From the NCBI RefSeq assembly GCF_016808095.1, contig NC_068970.1, positions 44,551,630 through 44,615,629 of the forward strand: 64,000 nt of DNA, read 5' to 3'. The DNA comes from Vigna angularis. Taxonomy: Eukaryota; Streptophyta; Magnoliopsida; Fabales; Fabaceae. Below, piece by piece: positions 35,986 through 46,062 of this stretch (the first letter of the stretch is position 1; each line of letters begins with the position of its first letter). Position numbers and translations under genes: made by a program. Below the pieces are notes generated by a model. It was not told the DNA's origin. It searched no databases and saw nothing but the letters and a program-made list of their open reading frames with translations.

Positions 35986-36631
35986 TAGGGTGGTAATGTG
36001 TGACAGGTAAGACGGGTTGCCCTGTAATGAAAAATACGAAGTTGGTTGCAGTTCTATATTTGTTGGCCTGCATAAGTTCGACCCACATAATTCGTAACTT
36101 GTACAAGTCTTTGGTTTGCTCGCCTGCAAATAATTCAAACCTCTAGTTTTTTTTCTTCCAAAACGTGTCTCACTTACTTATTTTTTATTTTGCGTTTTTT
36201 CATTTCTCTTTTACTTTCTTTTTTCTTTCTCATGAAGAACATCACATAGCGCTTCATTCATCGTCTCTTTTCATCTTGCAGCTACGCACTCGCATCGCGG
36301 TTTCAGACACTTTAACCATGACTATTAAGTTTGATGGAAATCTAATAGTATATAATTTCAATCACTTTATTTTGCTAAAACTGTTCAACCATTATATACA
36401 GGTGAAAAAAATAAATTTCATAAAATATGAAATTTGTCATTAGTTGAGAAAAAAAAATTATTCAAGTCAAGTATGTGGACCAGCCTATGAACCCACTAGC
36501 CAATTTCAATGCATGGCAAGCTAGTATTTTCAGCCCACATATTTTACGCAGAGCAAGCCAACCTGACCCATATATTGTGAGCCAAGTGCGGGCTGGGCCT
36601 AAATAGGCTAGGTTGACTCGCATTGTCACCC
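35986..36631. mobile_element. hAT-like non-autonomous element
   Basis: The left end TAGGGTGGTAATGTGTGACAGG and, inverted, the right end GGGTGACAATGCGAGTCAACC are similar. Both lead into GGGTTGCC/GGCCTGC-type GC-rich subterminal motifs common in plant hAT MITEs. The flanks TTAAGTTA (left) and TAAAGTTA (right) could be an 8-bp duplication with one mismatch, though their exact registration is uncertain by one or two bases. No transposase is present. Confidence 0.5.
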
Positions 36632-36886
36632 GTAAAGTTAACACTTCTCTATTGTCTTCTCATCGAAGCCAACATCATTCATCCACATAGTATATAAATT
36701 ATGAAAAATGAGTTTTAGTGACAAAAATATAATAGTTCCAACATCAAACTTTAGACATTATTTAAAATTTAAGAAATTAAATTATGTGGTTCATGAGAGT
36801 ATAATATGTTGGTCTCAACCCATTTTAATATGTAGCCTCGTTATGACACCAATTGCAATACACATATCTTTTTATTCCTTTAAAAC
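36632..36886 (+). other. Possible 5' LTR remnant of copia D
   Basis: The DNA just before the copia primer-binding site at 36887 should contain the end of a 5' LTR, but I found no matching partner, so the boundaries are unknown. Confidence 0.35.
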
Positions 36887-36898
36887 TGGTATCAAAGC
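36887..36898 (+). other. Primer-binding site of copia D
   Basis: TGGTATCAAAGC, the copia-type tRNA-Met site, about 55 bp before the gag-like reading frame. Confidence 0.75.
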
Positions 36899-36944
36899 TC
36901 CCATTAGGCCTGCTACATACGCCATTAACTTACTTATGAGGAAA

Positions 36945-37948
36945 GAACCTTATGAAGATAAACAACGACAAACTCTCTACAAAAATCCATTTCTTTGACG
37001 GTCATCATTATGACCATTTGAGTGAATTGATGGAGAATCTTCTATGTACCAAGGGTATATGGAATTTGATAAAAAAAAATGGTGTTAAGGAGCCTATGGA
37101 AGGTATTGTTCTGACTCGTACACAATTCGAGTAGTTGGAGAAATCCAGAACTAAAGATCACAAAGTCAAGAATAACCTTTTCAAGGCCATCGATAGATCA
37201 TTTTTCGTACACATTTTGGATAGGAACACATCCCAAATTGTTTGGGATTCCCTGAAAAGAAACCTTGGAGGAAATGATCCTGTGAAGAAATTATGTTTAA
37301 TGCATTAAGAATGGAGTTACAAGTTCTTGAAATGATAGAAACCGAAACCATCATAAAGTATTTTCCTAGAGTCATGGTAGTGACAAAAAAAAAACGAGAA
37401 GCAATAGAGAACTTATGCTTAACTCAAAGGTGGTTGAAAAAAATACTTCGAATGTTCATAACACAATTCACGTATGTTGTGGTTTCGATCAAAGAGTCAA
37501 AGACACAAAGGAAATGTCTATTGACAAATTTCAAAGATCTTTAGTGGTCCATGAGCAAAAGTTTAAAAAGGTCTCCCGAGATAATGAACAAGTACTCACA
37601 TCGATTAGTAGTCTAGCTAGAGGTAGAGGAAAAGGAAAAGGAAAATATTGAGGCCGTGGATGGGGAAGAGGAAGACAATTTTCTTCAAAAGCCATTGTGG
37701 AATGCTTCAAGTGCCACAACTCGGGACATTTCTAGTATGAATGTCCTCAATGGAAGAAAGAAGAATCAAATTATGCGGAGTTAAATGAAACGAAAGAACG
37801 TCTTCTAATGGCTAATTTAGAAAAGGAATCTAAAAGGAATGACTCATGGTTTTTGGATTTAGGGTGTTCTAATCATATGTGTGGAAATAAAGGTATGTTT
37901 GTAGAAATGATATCTAGAGATCAACACTTTATCACATGTGAAAACAAT
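36945..37948 (+). pseudogene. Copia D gag-protease remnant (UBN2-type gag)
   Basis: Plus-strand fragments in order: FFDGHHYDHLSELMENLL (near 36990), KDHKVKNNLFKAIDRSFF, SQIVWDSLKRNLGGND, then in other frames FTYVVVSIKESK and FQRSLVVHEQKF, a Gly/Lys-rich linker, a zinc knuckle CFKCHNSGHF (near 37707), and a protease-like WFLDLGCSNHMCGNK near 37850. In the last one the usual D-S-G is D-L-G, so the active-site triad is altered. Several stops and frameshifts occur. The coding trace stops abruptly at the CACTA-like tract at 37949. Confidence 0.8.
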
Positions 37949-38455
37949 CAGTAGTGCAAAAAAGGCTTTAGACGTCTATTCGGGTGACGTTGATGGGATG
38001 TCGGACCTAAAAACAGTGCAAAAGTGAGAAAACGAACCTGAAAAACTTAGCCCGTTAGCCCGTGAAGAGAAAACGCGTGGAAGATAATGAATAGCGAGTG
38101 CACATAACGGCTGCCTCGAGTTCGTGGTGTTTTAATGCAGATATTTAGAAGTCGGTTCCCCCCATAGCAGACGTCTAAATGGCTTTAGAAGTCGAAGTGG
38201 CAGGATCAGACGTCTATATGGAGTCAAAAAGTGACTTTTTAAATTTCTAGGCTGAGTATTTAGAAGTCGGTTCCCCCCATAACAAACGTCTAAATGGCTT
38301 TAGAAGTCAGAGTGACGGGATCAGACGCCTAAATGGAGTCCAAAAGTGACTTTTTAAATTTCTAGGCTGAGTATCTAGAAGTCGGTTCCCCTCATAACAG
38401 ACGTCTAAATGGCTTTAGAGGTCGGAATGGCGGGATCATACGTCTAAATTAGAGG
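37949..38455. mobile_element. CACTA-type terminal fragment with 115-bp tandem repeats
   Basis: It starts CAGTAGTGCAAAAAAGGC, close to the CACTAGTGCAAAAA end of plant CACTA elements, and is GC-richer than its surroundings. It contains many copies of AGACGTCTA and TTTAGAAGTC, like CACTA subterminal motifs. From about 38140 a 115-bp unit repeats 2.7 times (GTCGGTTCCCC at 38151, 38266 and 38381). It lies between copia gag and copia pol remnants; the opposite CACTA end was not found. Confidence 0.6.
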
Positions 38456-40193
38456 TTGGATGTGGAGACAAGTTCAATTAGTGGGGGCGTCGTGTCAAGT
38501 TGGCTTGAAGATAAGAAACCTGACGAAGTCAAGGAAGTAGCAGCTGGTCTGGAGGTAAATAACAAAAGATCTCAAAGGACTAGATTTCCTTCAACGAGGC
38601 TTGCAGATCACGAGGTGTTCAAGGATAATGAGATAGCTGAAACTGGTGATTTGGTTCACTCCGCACTCTTGGCTGACGCTGAAACACTGACGTGAGAACA
38701 AGCTATCAATATGGAAGATTGGAGAGAAGCAATGATAGAAGAGTTGAGAGCTATAGAGAAAAACAAAACGTGGGAAATTATGGAATTGCCTCGACAAAAA
38801 CAAGCAATTGAGGTCAAGTGGGTATTCAAAACAAAGTATAAGTTAGATGGTAGCGTAGCTAAGCTGAAAGCTAGATTGGTTGCTAAGGGGTTCCTGCAAA
38901 AGCCTGTAGTTGATTTTACTGAGGTGTTTGCGCCAGTTGCAAGGCTGGAGACAGTGAGACTTGTTGTAGCTGTTGCAAATCTAAAAGGATGAGAGATATG
39001 CCAAATGGACGTAAAATCTGCTTTCTTGAATGGTCCTCTACAAGAAGAAGTTTACGTAACACAGCCACCTGGATTTGAGAAAGAAGGCGAAGAATGGAAA
39101 GTGTATAAACTGAATAAAGCTTTGTACGGGCTAAGACAGGCACCCCGAGCTTGGAACACTCACATCAACTCTTGGCTCATTGAATTTGGATTTCACAAAT
39201 GCACGGTTGAGTTTGGAATCCATGTGAAACAGGTTGAAAAGCAAGGTGTTTTATTGGTCTGTTTATATGTAGACGACCTACTCTTAACAGGAAGCACAAC
39301 AAAGGCTATCGAAGATTTTAAAACAAGAATGAAAGGAGACTTTGAGATGACTAACCTTGGTAGTCTGGGTTACTTCCTTGGGCTGGAATTCTTGCGTACA
39401 TCTGATGGAATGCTTGTGCATCAGAGTTGGTATATTGGTAAAATTTTGAAGCGATTTGGCATGGAATACTGCAACAGCGTGAGCGTACCAGTGATGGCCA
39501 ATACCAAGCTGTCTCTCCAAGTTGATGACAAGAAGGTTGATGCTACCTTGTTTAAACAGATTGTATGATCACTCAGGTATGTGTGCAATAGTATACCATA
39601 TATTAGTTATGGTGTTGGGTTGGTTAGTAGATTCATGGGTGATCCTAGACAGTATCACCTCTTCACTGCTAAACATATACTGTGCTACCTAAAGGGGACG
39701 ATAGATTATGGTCTTTTCTATCCTAAGAAGTTTGACGGAATAACATGGATGTTAGAAGCTTGGAGTGATTCAGATTGGTGTGGAGATCAAATGGATAGAA
39801 AGAGCACGTTTAGCTGGTGTTCGAAAAAGCAAAGTGTTGTAGCACTCTTATCTTGCAAAGCTGAATATATTGCTTCATCCGAAACCGCATGTCAGTGTGC
39901 CTGGATAGAAACAATGTTGGATGAGTTGATGATTAAATGTTGCAAACCAATCCAACTATTGATAGACAACAAATCGGCTCAATCCCATCTCACATGGTAG
40001 AAGCAAACATATAGAAACCAAGTTTCATTATTTGAGAGAGCAAGTTAGCAAAGGAAGACTGGAACTGGTGCATTGCTCCACAGAAGATCAAATAGCCGAT
40101 ATTTTCACCAAGGCTCTACGTCAAAGCAGATTTGTGAAGCTTAGAGACTGTCTTGGAGTTAAATCTAGTAGAAGCTTTGTTTTAAGACGGGTG
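38456..40193 (+). pseudogene. Copia D pol remnant: linker, reverse transcriptase, RNase H
   Basis: Plus-strand segments: the linker before RT (38456-38695), RT start MEDWREAMIEELRAIEKNKT (38711), [32 protein letters not shown] (39005), [13 protein letters not shown], the active-site [10 protein letters not shown] (near 39270), YFLGLEFL, then a stop at 39566 and RNase H with WSDSDWCGDQMDRKST (near 39765) and CKAEYIASSETACQ. A later frameshift breaks the RNase H tail. This is the best preserved RT in the window, with only a few stops, but integrase is missing. Whether it belongs with the gag remnant at 36945 or to a separate copy cannot be decided here. Confidence 0.85.
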
Positions 40194-40388
40194 TGTTGAA
40201 GAGTTTAAAACAAAACTACAACTGTCATAATTGTTTTTGCTGTTACAGTTTGACATACTCATTCACTGTTATATACGTTGCATGTACTCTTTTATTGTTG
40301 AATGAGAAAATCACTCACTTTCTCCTATTCCTTTTTCTCCGCATTCTTTTCTACACTCTCTCTACATAATCACCACCTTGCCACAACA
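40194..40388 (+). repeat. 3' LTR of copia D
   Basis: About 195 bp starting TGTTGAAGAG right after the purine tract TTAAGACGGGTG and ending CCACAACA. No second copy is in the window. Confidence 0.7.
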
Positions 40389-42700
40389 CATATCTCTAAT
40401 GAAAAATGAGATACTTAAATTTTTTACTTTTATTTGACATTATTTTTTTTTTACTTTTTATTTTTTTCTTTCTTGAAAAAAATACAAAAAATTATATTTT
40501 TATAACTATTTTACTCTTATACTATGTGTCAAATGAATGTAAAAATATGTTATGATATCATTACTCATCTTTAATTTGCTTTACTATTCCCCTCATTTCA
40601 AGTTTATATGTTTTTATATAACAACATTTTCTTCATTTTTTTTAATATCGTAGGTGTTATGATCCTTCCGTAGGAACACACTCAACCAAAGTTTTCTTTT
40701 CCAAACATAGATTCAAATGTTTGTTCCATTTAATCATTTGAACCTTGAATGGAACTTTGAAGTGTAACCTAATATGAAAACACAATGAACTAATAAATTT
40801 TAAATTTTAGACATATTTAATAATTATATCATAAAATACTTACAATAGCATTTTGTATTTCTTCACCCATTAATTTTCCTTTACGACCTTGACGAGTTTT
40901 ATAAACGTTTCAACATTCACTTCTTCCACTTTCTTCTTATTTGCAAGTTGCATTAATTAATGATTAAAATACTTTTTTAAATTAGAACCGAAAAAGCAAG
41001 AAATAATCAAACAATACAATATTAATATCAATTCAACACGAATTCTAGCAAAGTTTATTTGTCTCATAATGGTGCATATATACTTTTGTTTAGCTTTATT
41101 AACAACACTAATGATATGCACTATAGGGAAAACTATTTAAAGTTAGATTTAAATTTGTAGTAACTTACGATCAATGGAATTTTTCCAATATGTCAACAAT
41201 GCTTGCAATGATCTTCAGAAATATACAATGGACGATGTTTGAGTTGCTCATTCAACAAAAAGTACTTTAGAAAATTATTTCTCTTGATACAACACTTGCA
41301 GTGCCTAAAAGCATCATTTATGCAGAAAATATAATTTTTCCTCCTTTATTAGAAATAATGAATTTCTATTGAAAAGTTATTCCATTAAATTTATTTAAAC
41401 AAACATTGTTAATTAAAATAAAGTCAAAAGTAAACTAATCATACCAAAACATATTGCCATATTGCAGTCTTGTTACTTCGAGCACAACCTTGAAACTTGT
41501 TAAATCAAATGGCATGAGTTTGAATTCATTATTATTATGTCAAGGAAATAACTCAAGTCTGATACAATTTTTGTCAGTTGGACCACTAGGTTTTTCATCA
41601 TTATCCAATTTTAAGTTGGTCCTCTTATTTATTTTCTTTATACATAATTATTTTCATGTTAAAGTTGTATAAGATGACATATACTTGTAACAAAAACATT
41701 TCTTCTAGAGTGACTTATTATCCGATTCTAATTCATTAAATATAAAAAGTGACACAGTAAAAAAATTTATAAATAATATTATTCCCACTATAGAAAATGA
41801 AGTGATGACAAAACTGTATCAAATTGTAAGAGTTTTTATACTGGGTAGAACCTTGGATATTCAATTATTTCAAAATCAAAATGCATATTGTATACCTGCA
41901 CTCACGCTCTCTCCTCACAGCACTCATCATGCTAATACTCATAGCCTTTGTCTCTTCCTCCACCGCGCTCGCCTTCAGCTCCTCCTTTTGTCACGGTGGT
42001 GGTCGTCAAACCTGGCAATCTCGACCTTTTGTCTTCAGTTTTTTTGCTCGCTCTTCGCACTCTCGTTGGTTACTCTCTCTCATTTCGTAAGTTGTCATTT
42101 TAGATTTTCTTCATTTGGGTATACAACCTTGATAGTGTTTTAATATCATTATTTTTACGACTTGTGATTGTTTATACGAATTTGATTTTTTTTCTTTTGA
42201 AAATTTTCTGCTAATGCATTGTCTTCTCTCGTATTCCTTTATTGTACATATCTGTAGTTAGTTTTTTAGGTTGCTTAGTTGGTATAGATATGTAGTGAGG
42301 AAAAGTTTGTGTGCTTTCGAAGCTCAAACGCTTATGAAAGGAAGAACCCTTTGGGGACGCCGAGAAGGACTCAAAGTCAAAATCATTGAGCTAGAATGGA
42401 AATGAATCCATTGGGTATTGATGAAACAAAGTGGGGTTGTCCATTTGTGATTAGTTTATTTTCCTTCAAATCAAAGGTTATGATGGTTGAGTTGAATGCA
42501 CATTGTGTTTATAAATTCAGACAAGTAGGCGGTTGATGAGATTTGTGTCATCCTTCACCTAGGAAGAAATATGTACAACAATCAAAGCTTCGAAAAAGGC
42601 TTTAGTTTTTAAAATCAAGATTTATGAGGTATAAGATGGAGCTAAGCAGTGTGAAAAATCTGAAAATTTGGCTACTGATGGAGAAATGGGGTACAAGGAG
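40389..42700. other. Intergenic DNA, no gene supported
   Basis: AT-rich to about 41880. From 41880 to 42720 base composition is more balanced and short frames appear: a 69-codon frame at 41881 with a signal-peptide-like start MHIVYLHSRSLLTALIMLIL, and a trace AFEAQTLMKGRTLWGRREG near 42320-42370. They might be exon fragments of a host gene or captured sequence, but I cannot identify them. Confidence 0.35.
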
Positions 42701-42705
42701 ATACT

Positions 42706-42997
42706 TGTTGGATAAACTTTAAATCATTAGATTTAATTTTTTAATATTTTGTTTGCTATGGTGTGTTTTAACGCAGTCAATCATAATTCTTTGACTCATT
42801 TATTTTTATTCGGAAAGTAGTATAGGTAGTGAATTAGATATAGATATTATATTTTTATTTTTATTTAATTTTGTTATTATCATTTTGTAAAAGGTCCAAG
42901 GCCTCTGTTACGGCTATTTAAAGCCACCTTTAGATGATTTCGAAAAATAACACTGCAGTTTATAGAGAGAAATACAATTGGTCTTTTTTTTCTAACA
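42706..42997 (+). repeat. 5' LTR of copia E
   Basis: 292 bp, TGTTGGATAAAC...TTCTAACA. Matching blocks with the 3' copy include AGTATAGGTAGTGAATTAGA and CCAAGGCCTCT. Confidence 0.9.
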
Positions 42998-43084
42998 AAT
43001 TCATAGCATAAGCTCAGAGTACCGAGAGAGAAAAAAAGAAGAAGAGAGGGGAGACTCAAACATAGTAAAGAAAATAGTGAGTGT

Positions 43085-45771
43085 TTGAGTTTTTTTGTGA
43101 GAGATATGACAAAGGTTCTCAATGGTATGAGTGTGTCACAATTGACGAAAAAAACAAATTATGATAATTGGTGCATACAAATGAAGGCATTATTAAGATC
43201 TCAAGACATTTGGGATATGGTGGAAGCCGGGAACATTGAACCTGATGAGAACGAACATCAAACGGTGGCACAAATAAGTGTGTTAAAGAAAACACGTGCA
43301 AGAGATGGGTCAACATTGTATTTTCTCTACAATGCAGTAGATAAGTCGAAATTCGAAAAAATAGTGAATTTCGCATCAATAAAGGAAGCTTGAGAGATAT
43401 TAGAGGTTGCGTATAAAGATGACAACCGTGTTAGACAAGTTCGAATACAAGCTCTCAGAAGAGAGTTTGAACAGTTGAAGATTGGGCCCAAAAAGCATAT
43501 AATCGAGTACATAACTCGAGTGGAGAAGGTGGTCAACCAACTCGGCAGGAATGGAGAACAAATGTCACCTAGCCGGGTTGTGAAAAAATCTTGAGATCAC
43601 TCACAAAATATTTCGAAAGTATCGTGTGCGCCATCGAAGAATCAAAGGTCTTATCAGTTCTTACAGTGGATTAACTTGTTGGGTCATTAGAAGCCCACAA
43701 ACAAAGGAGAAGAAGTTGGGATTATCAAGTTAAAGCTCTCAATTAAGCACTATAGGCATAGTTTGACTCGAATGAAACTTGGATTACTCAAAACTAAGGT
43801 CCTAGATGTAGAGGACGAGGAAGATGAGGACGAGGTGGATGTGGCCGAGGTAATTTTGAGAATGACAATGAAGAGAAAACCGGTCAACAAAATTGGCATG
43901 ACCGAGGACAAGGAAAAGACCGAGGAGATCGGTCAAGAGTGAAGTGTTTTAAGTGTGACAAATATGGACACTATACAAACGAGTCCAATTGTAGCAGTTC
44001 GGTCACATTGCTAAATTTTGTCGAGCTGAAAAGAAAAATGAGAGAAACCTTCTTACTGAAGAAGAAGATGAAGAAGAGATAGGGATTCTGTTGAGTGCCG
44101 AGTTGTCAAAGAACTCGGCAATGCTGATGAAGTTCCCAAAATCGAAGTTGGAGAACTCGGATGTTGGACCATGCTTAAAGGCTAGGGAGATTTCTACGAA
44201 CTCGGCAAGGTATATAGATACTTGAGCAACCAATCACATGTGTGGAGATGAAACTCTCTTTGATGAACTCACCAAGGTGGAGGTCAGATTTGTGTCTTTT
44301 AGAGATGACTCCAAGGTGGCCGTGAAGGGACGTGGAACAATTCGGCATATGCAGAAGGATGGAAAAGTTGGAGGGATTAAGGACATTTACTATGTTTCTA
44401 AGATGAAGAACAATATTTTAAGTGTGGGTCAGTTGTTGGAAAAATGTAACTCAATTTTAATAAAGGACCAGGTACTATATTTAAAGGATAAAAATGGTCG
44501 TCTTGTAGTCAGGGTAAGAATGAAGAGTGGATATATAAACTGGAGTTGCAGATCTTGCAAGAGAGGTGTTTGAAGGTGGACATGAAAGATGAAGCTATGA
44601 TATGGCACTTCCGGTTTGGACACCTTAACTTTGAAAGCTTGGTCGAGCTCTCAAGGAGAGAATTAGTATCAAATTACCCAGTAAAGAATTTGAGAAGAAA
44701 TTTTGTGAAGAATGCGTGCTCGAAAAACAGTCAAGAACAAAGTGTCCAAACTCGGCTATGTACAAGGCAAAAGAATAACTCGAATTGGTACACACCAACC
44801 TATGTGGACCTATTCCTCCTAGCTCATTCAGTGGTAAAAGGTATTTCATCTCATTCGTAGATGATTTCTCTAGAAAAGCCTGGATGTATTTTTTACAAGA
44901 GAACTCGAAAGCATTAGGGGCATTTAAGATTTCCAGACTGATGGTGGAAAAGGAAACTTACAAGAAAATTAAAGCATTAAATCTAACATTGGAGGTGAAT
45001 TCACATCAAAAAAGTTTAAGGAGTATTGTGAAGAGCAGGGGATAAAGCATTTTCTTACAGCTCCATATTCACCACAACAAAATGGTGTGGCAGAGAGGAA
45101 GAATAATACTATTCTTGATATGGTTCGAATCATGCTTAAAGGGAAAAGTATGTCAAAGGAGTTTTGGGCGGAGGTTGTGCAGTGTGTTATATATGTACAA
45201 AATAGGTGCCCACATTCGAAGTTGGATGGAATGACACCACAAGAAGCATGCAGTGGAAGAAAGCCAAGTGTCAAACGTTTTAAAGTTTTTGGAAGCATAG
45301 CTTATAGACATGTCCTAGGTCAACTCAGAACGAAACTTGGTGACAAAAGCAAGATGTATGTTTTCACGGGCTATGATGAACAGACAAAAGCCTATAAGTT
45401 GTACAACCTGATTTCAGACAAAATTCTGGTAAGCCGAGATGTCAGGGTAAATGAAAATAGTGAAAGGAATTGGGTTGACTTGAAGGAAAAGCCTTCAGAA
45501 AGCATGATTTCTAGAGAATAGGACTCGAATGACAATATCAGGTGTCCGAAGATCACAGATGAAAGGGTAAATGAACATGATGAAGAAGAAGATGATCTTA
45601 TAAGGCCCAAATTTCGGAGTTTAAATGACAATTATAACTCCACTAATGATATACATGTAATATGTCTGTTGACATATGCAGAAGATGAAGAATTTAAAGC
45701 TGCTAGCACCCTTTTAGAAATTAAAAAGGTTGATGGGAATAAAGAAAAATTGAAAGTTTGTGGGATAGTTT
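43085..45771 (+). pseudogene. Copia E gag-protease-integrase remnant
   Basis: Gag starts near 43085 (TNYDNWCIQMKALLRSQDIW), stops at 43391 and continues as EQLKIGPKKHIIEYITRVEK. A CCHC-type knuckle (CFKCDKYGHYTNES) near 43953 lacks its last Cys in frame. A protease-like trace ends in ATNHMCGDETLF (near 44230), then pre-integrase ILSVGQLLEKCNS and WHFRFGHLNFESLVELS (44600). The integrase core includes YFISFVDDFSRKAWMYFL (44840), MAERKNNTILDMVR (45087) and KVFGSIAYRHV. The last coding trace (RPKFRSLNDNYNSTND, near 45605) is the region just before RT; the LTR begins about 150 bp later. Multiple stops and frameshifts disable it. Confidence 0.85.
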
Positions 45772-46057
45772 TGTTGAATAAACTTTAAATCATTAGATTT
45801 ATTTTTTTAATATTTTGTTTACTATTGTGCGTTTTACTTAATAAGGTATATTCGGAAAGCAGTATAGGTAGTGAATTAGATATAGGATATTATATTATAT
45901 TTTTTATTTAAATTTGTTATTATTATTTCGTAAAAGGCCCAAGGCCTCTATTACGGCTATTTAAAGCACCTTTAGATGAATGAAAAATAACACCGCAGTT
46001 AACAACAGAGAGAAATATAATTGACATATGCGCAACGAGAGTTCTTTTCTTTTAACA
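45772..46057 (+). repeat. 3' LTR of copia E
   Basis: 286 bp, TGTTGAATAAAC...TTTTAACA, followed by ATACT. Confidence 0.9.
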
Positions 46058-46062
46058 ATACT

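Larger units (their letters stand above)
42706..46057 (+). mobile_element. Ty1/copia retrotransposon E, internally deleted, with intact target duplication
   Basis: Two LTRs (42706-42997, 292 bp; 45772-46057, 286 bp), both TGTTG...AACA, are flanked by the 5-bp duplication ATACT (42701-42705 and 46058-46062). The body runs on the plus strand: gag, zinc knuckle, protease-like, pre-integrase and integrase, then a jump to the 3' LTR. RT and RNase H are absent. The gag start and LTR start resemble those of copia A, so both belong to one family. The primer-binding site after 42997 is degraded. Confidence 0.92.

Noticed and set aside
37949..38455. Spaced repeats that could suggest a CRISPR-like array
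   Set aside because: This is a eukaryotic genome and the 115-bp units are contiguous tandem repeats with transposon motifs.
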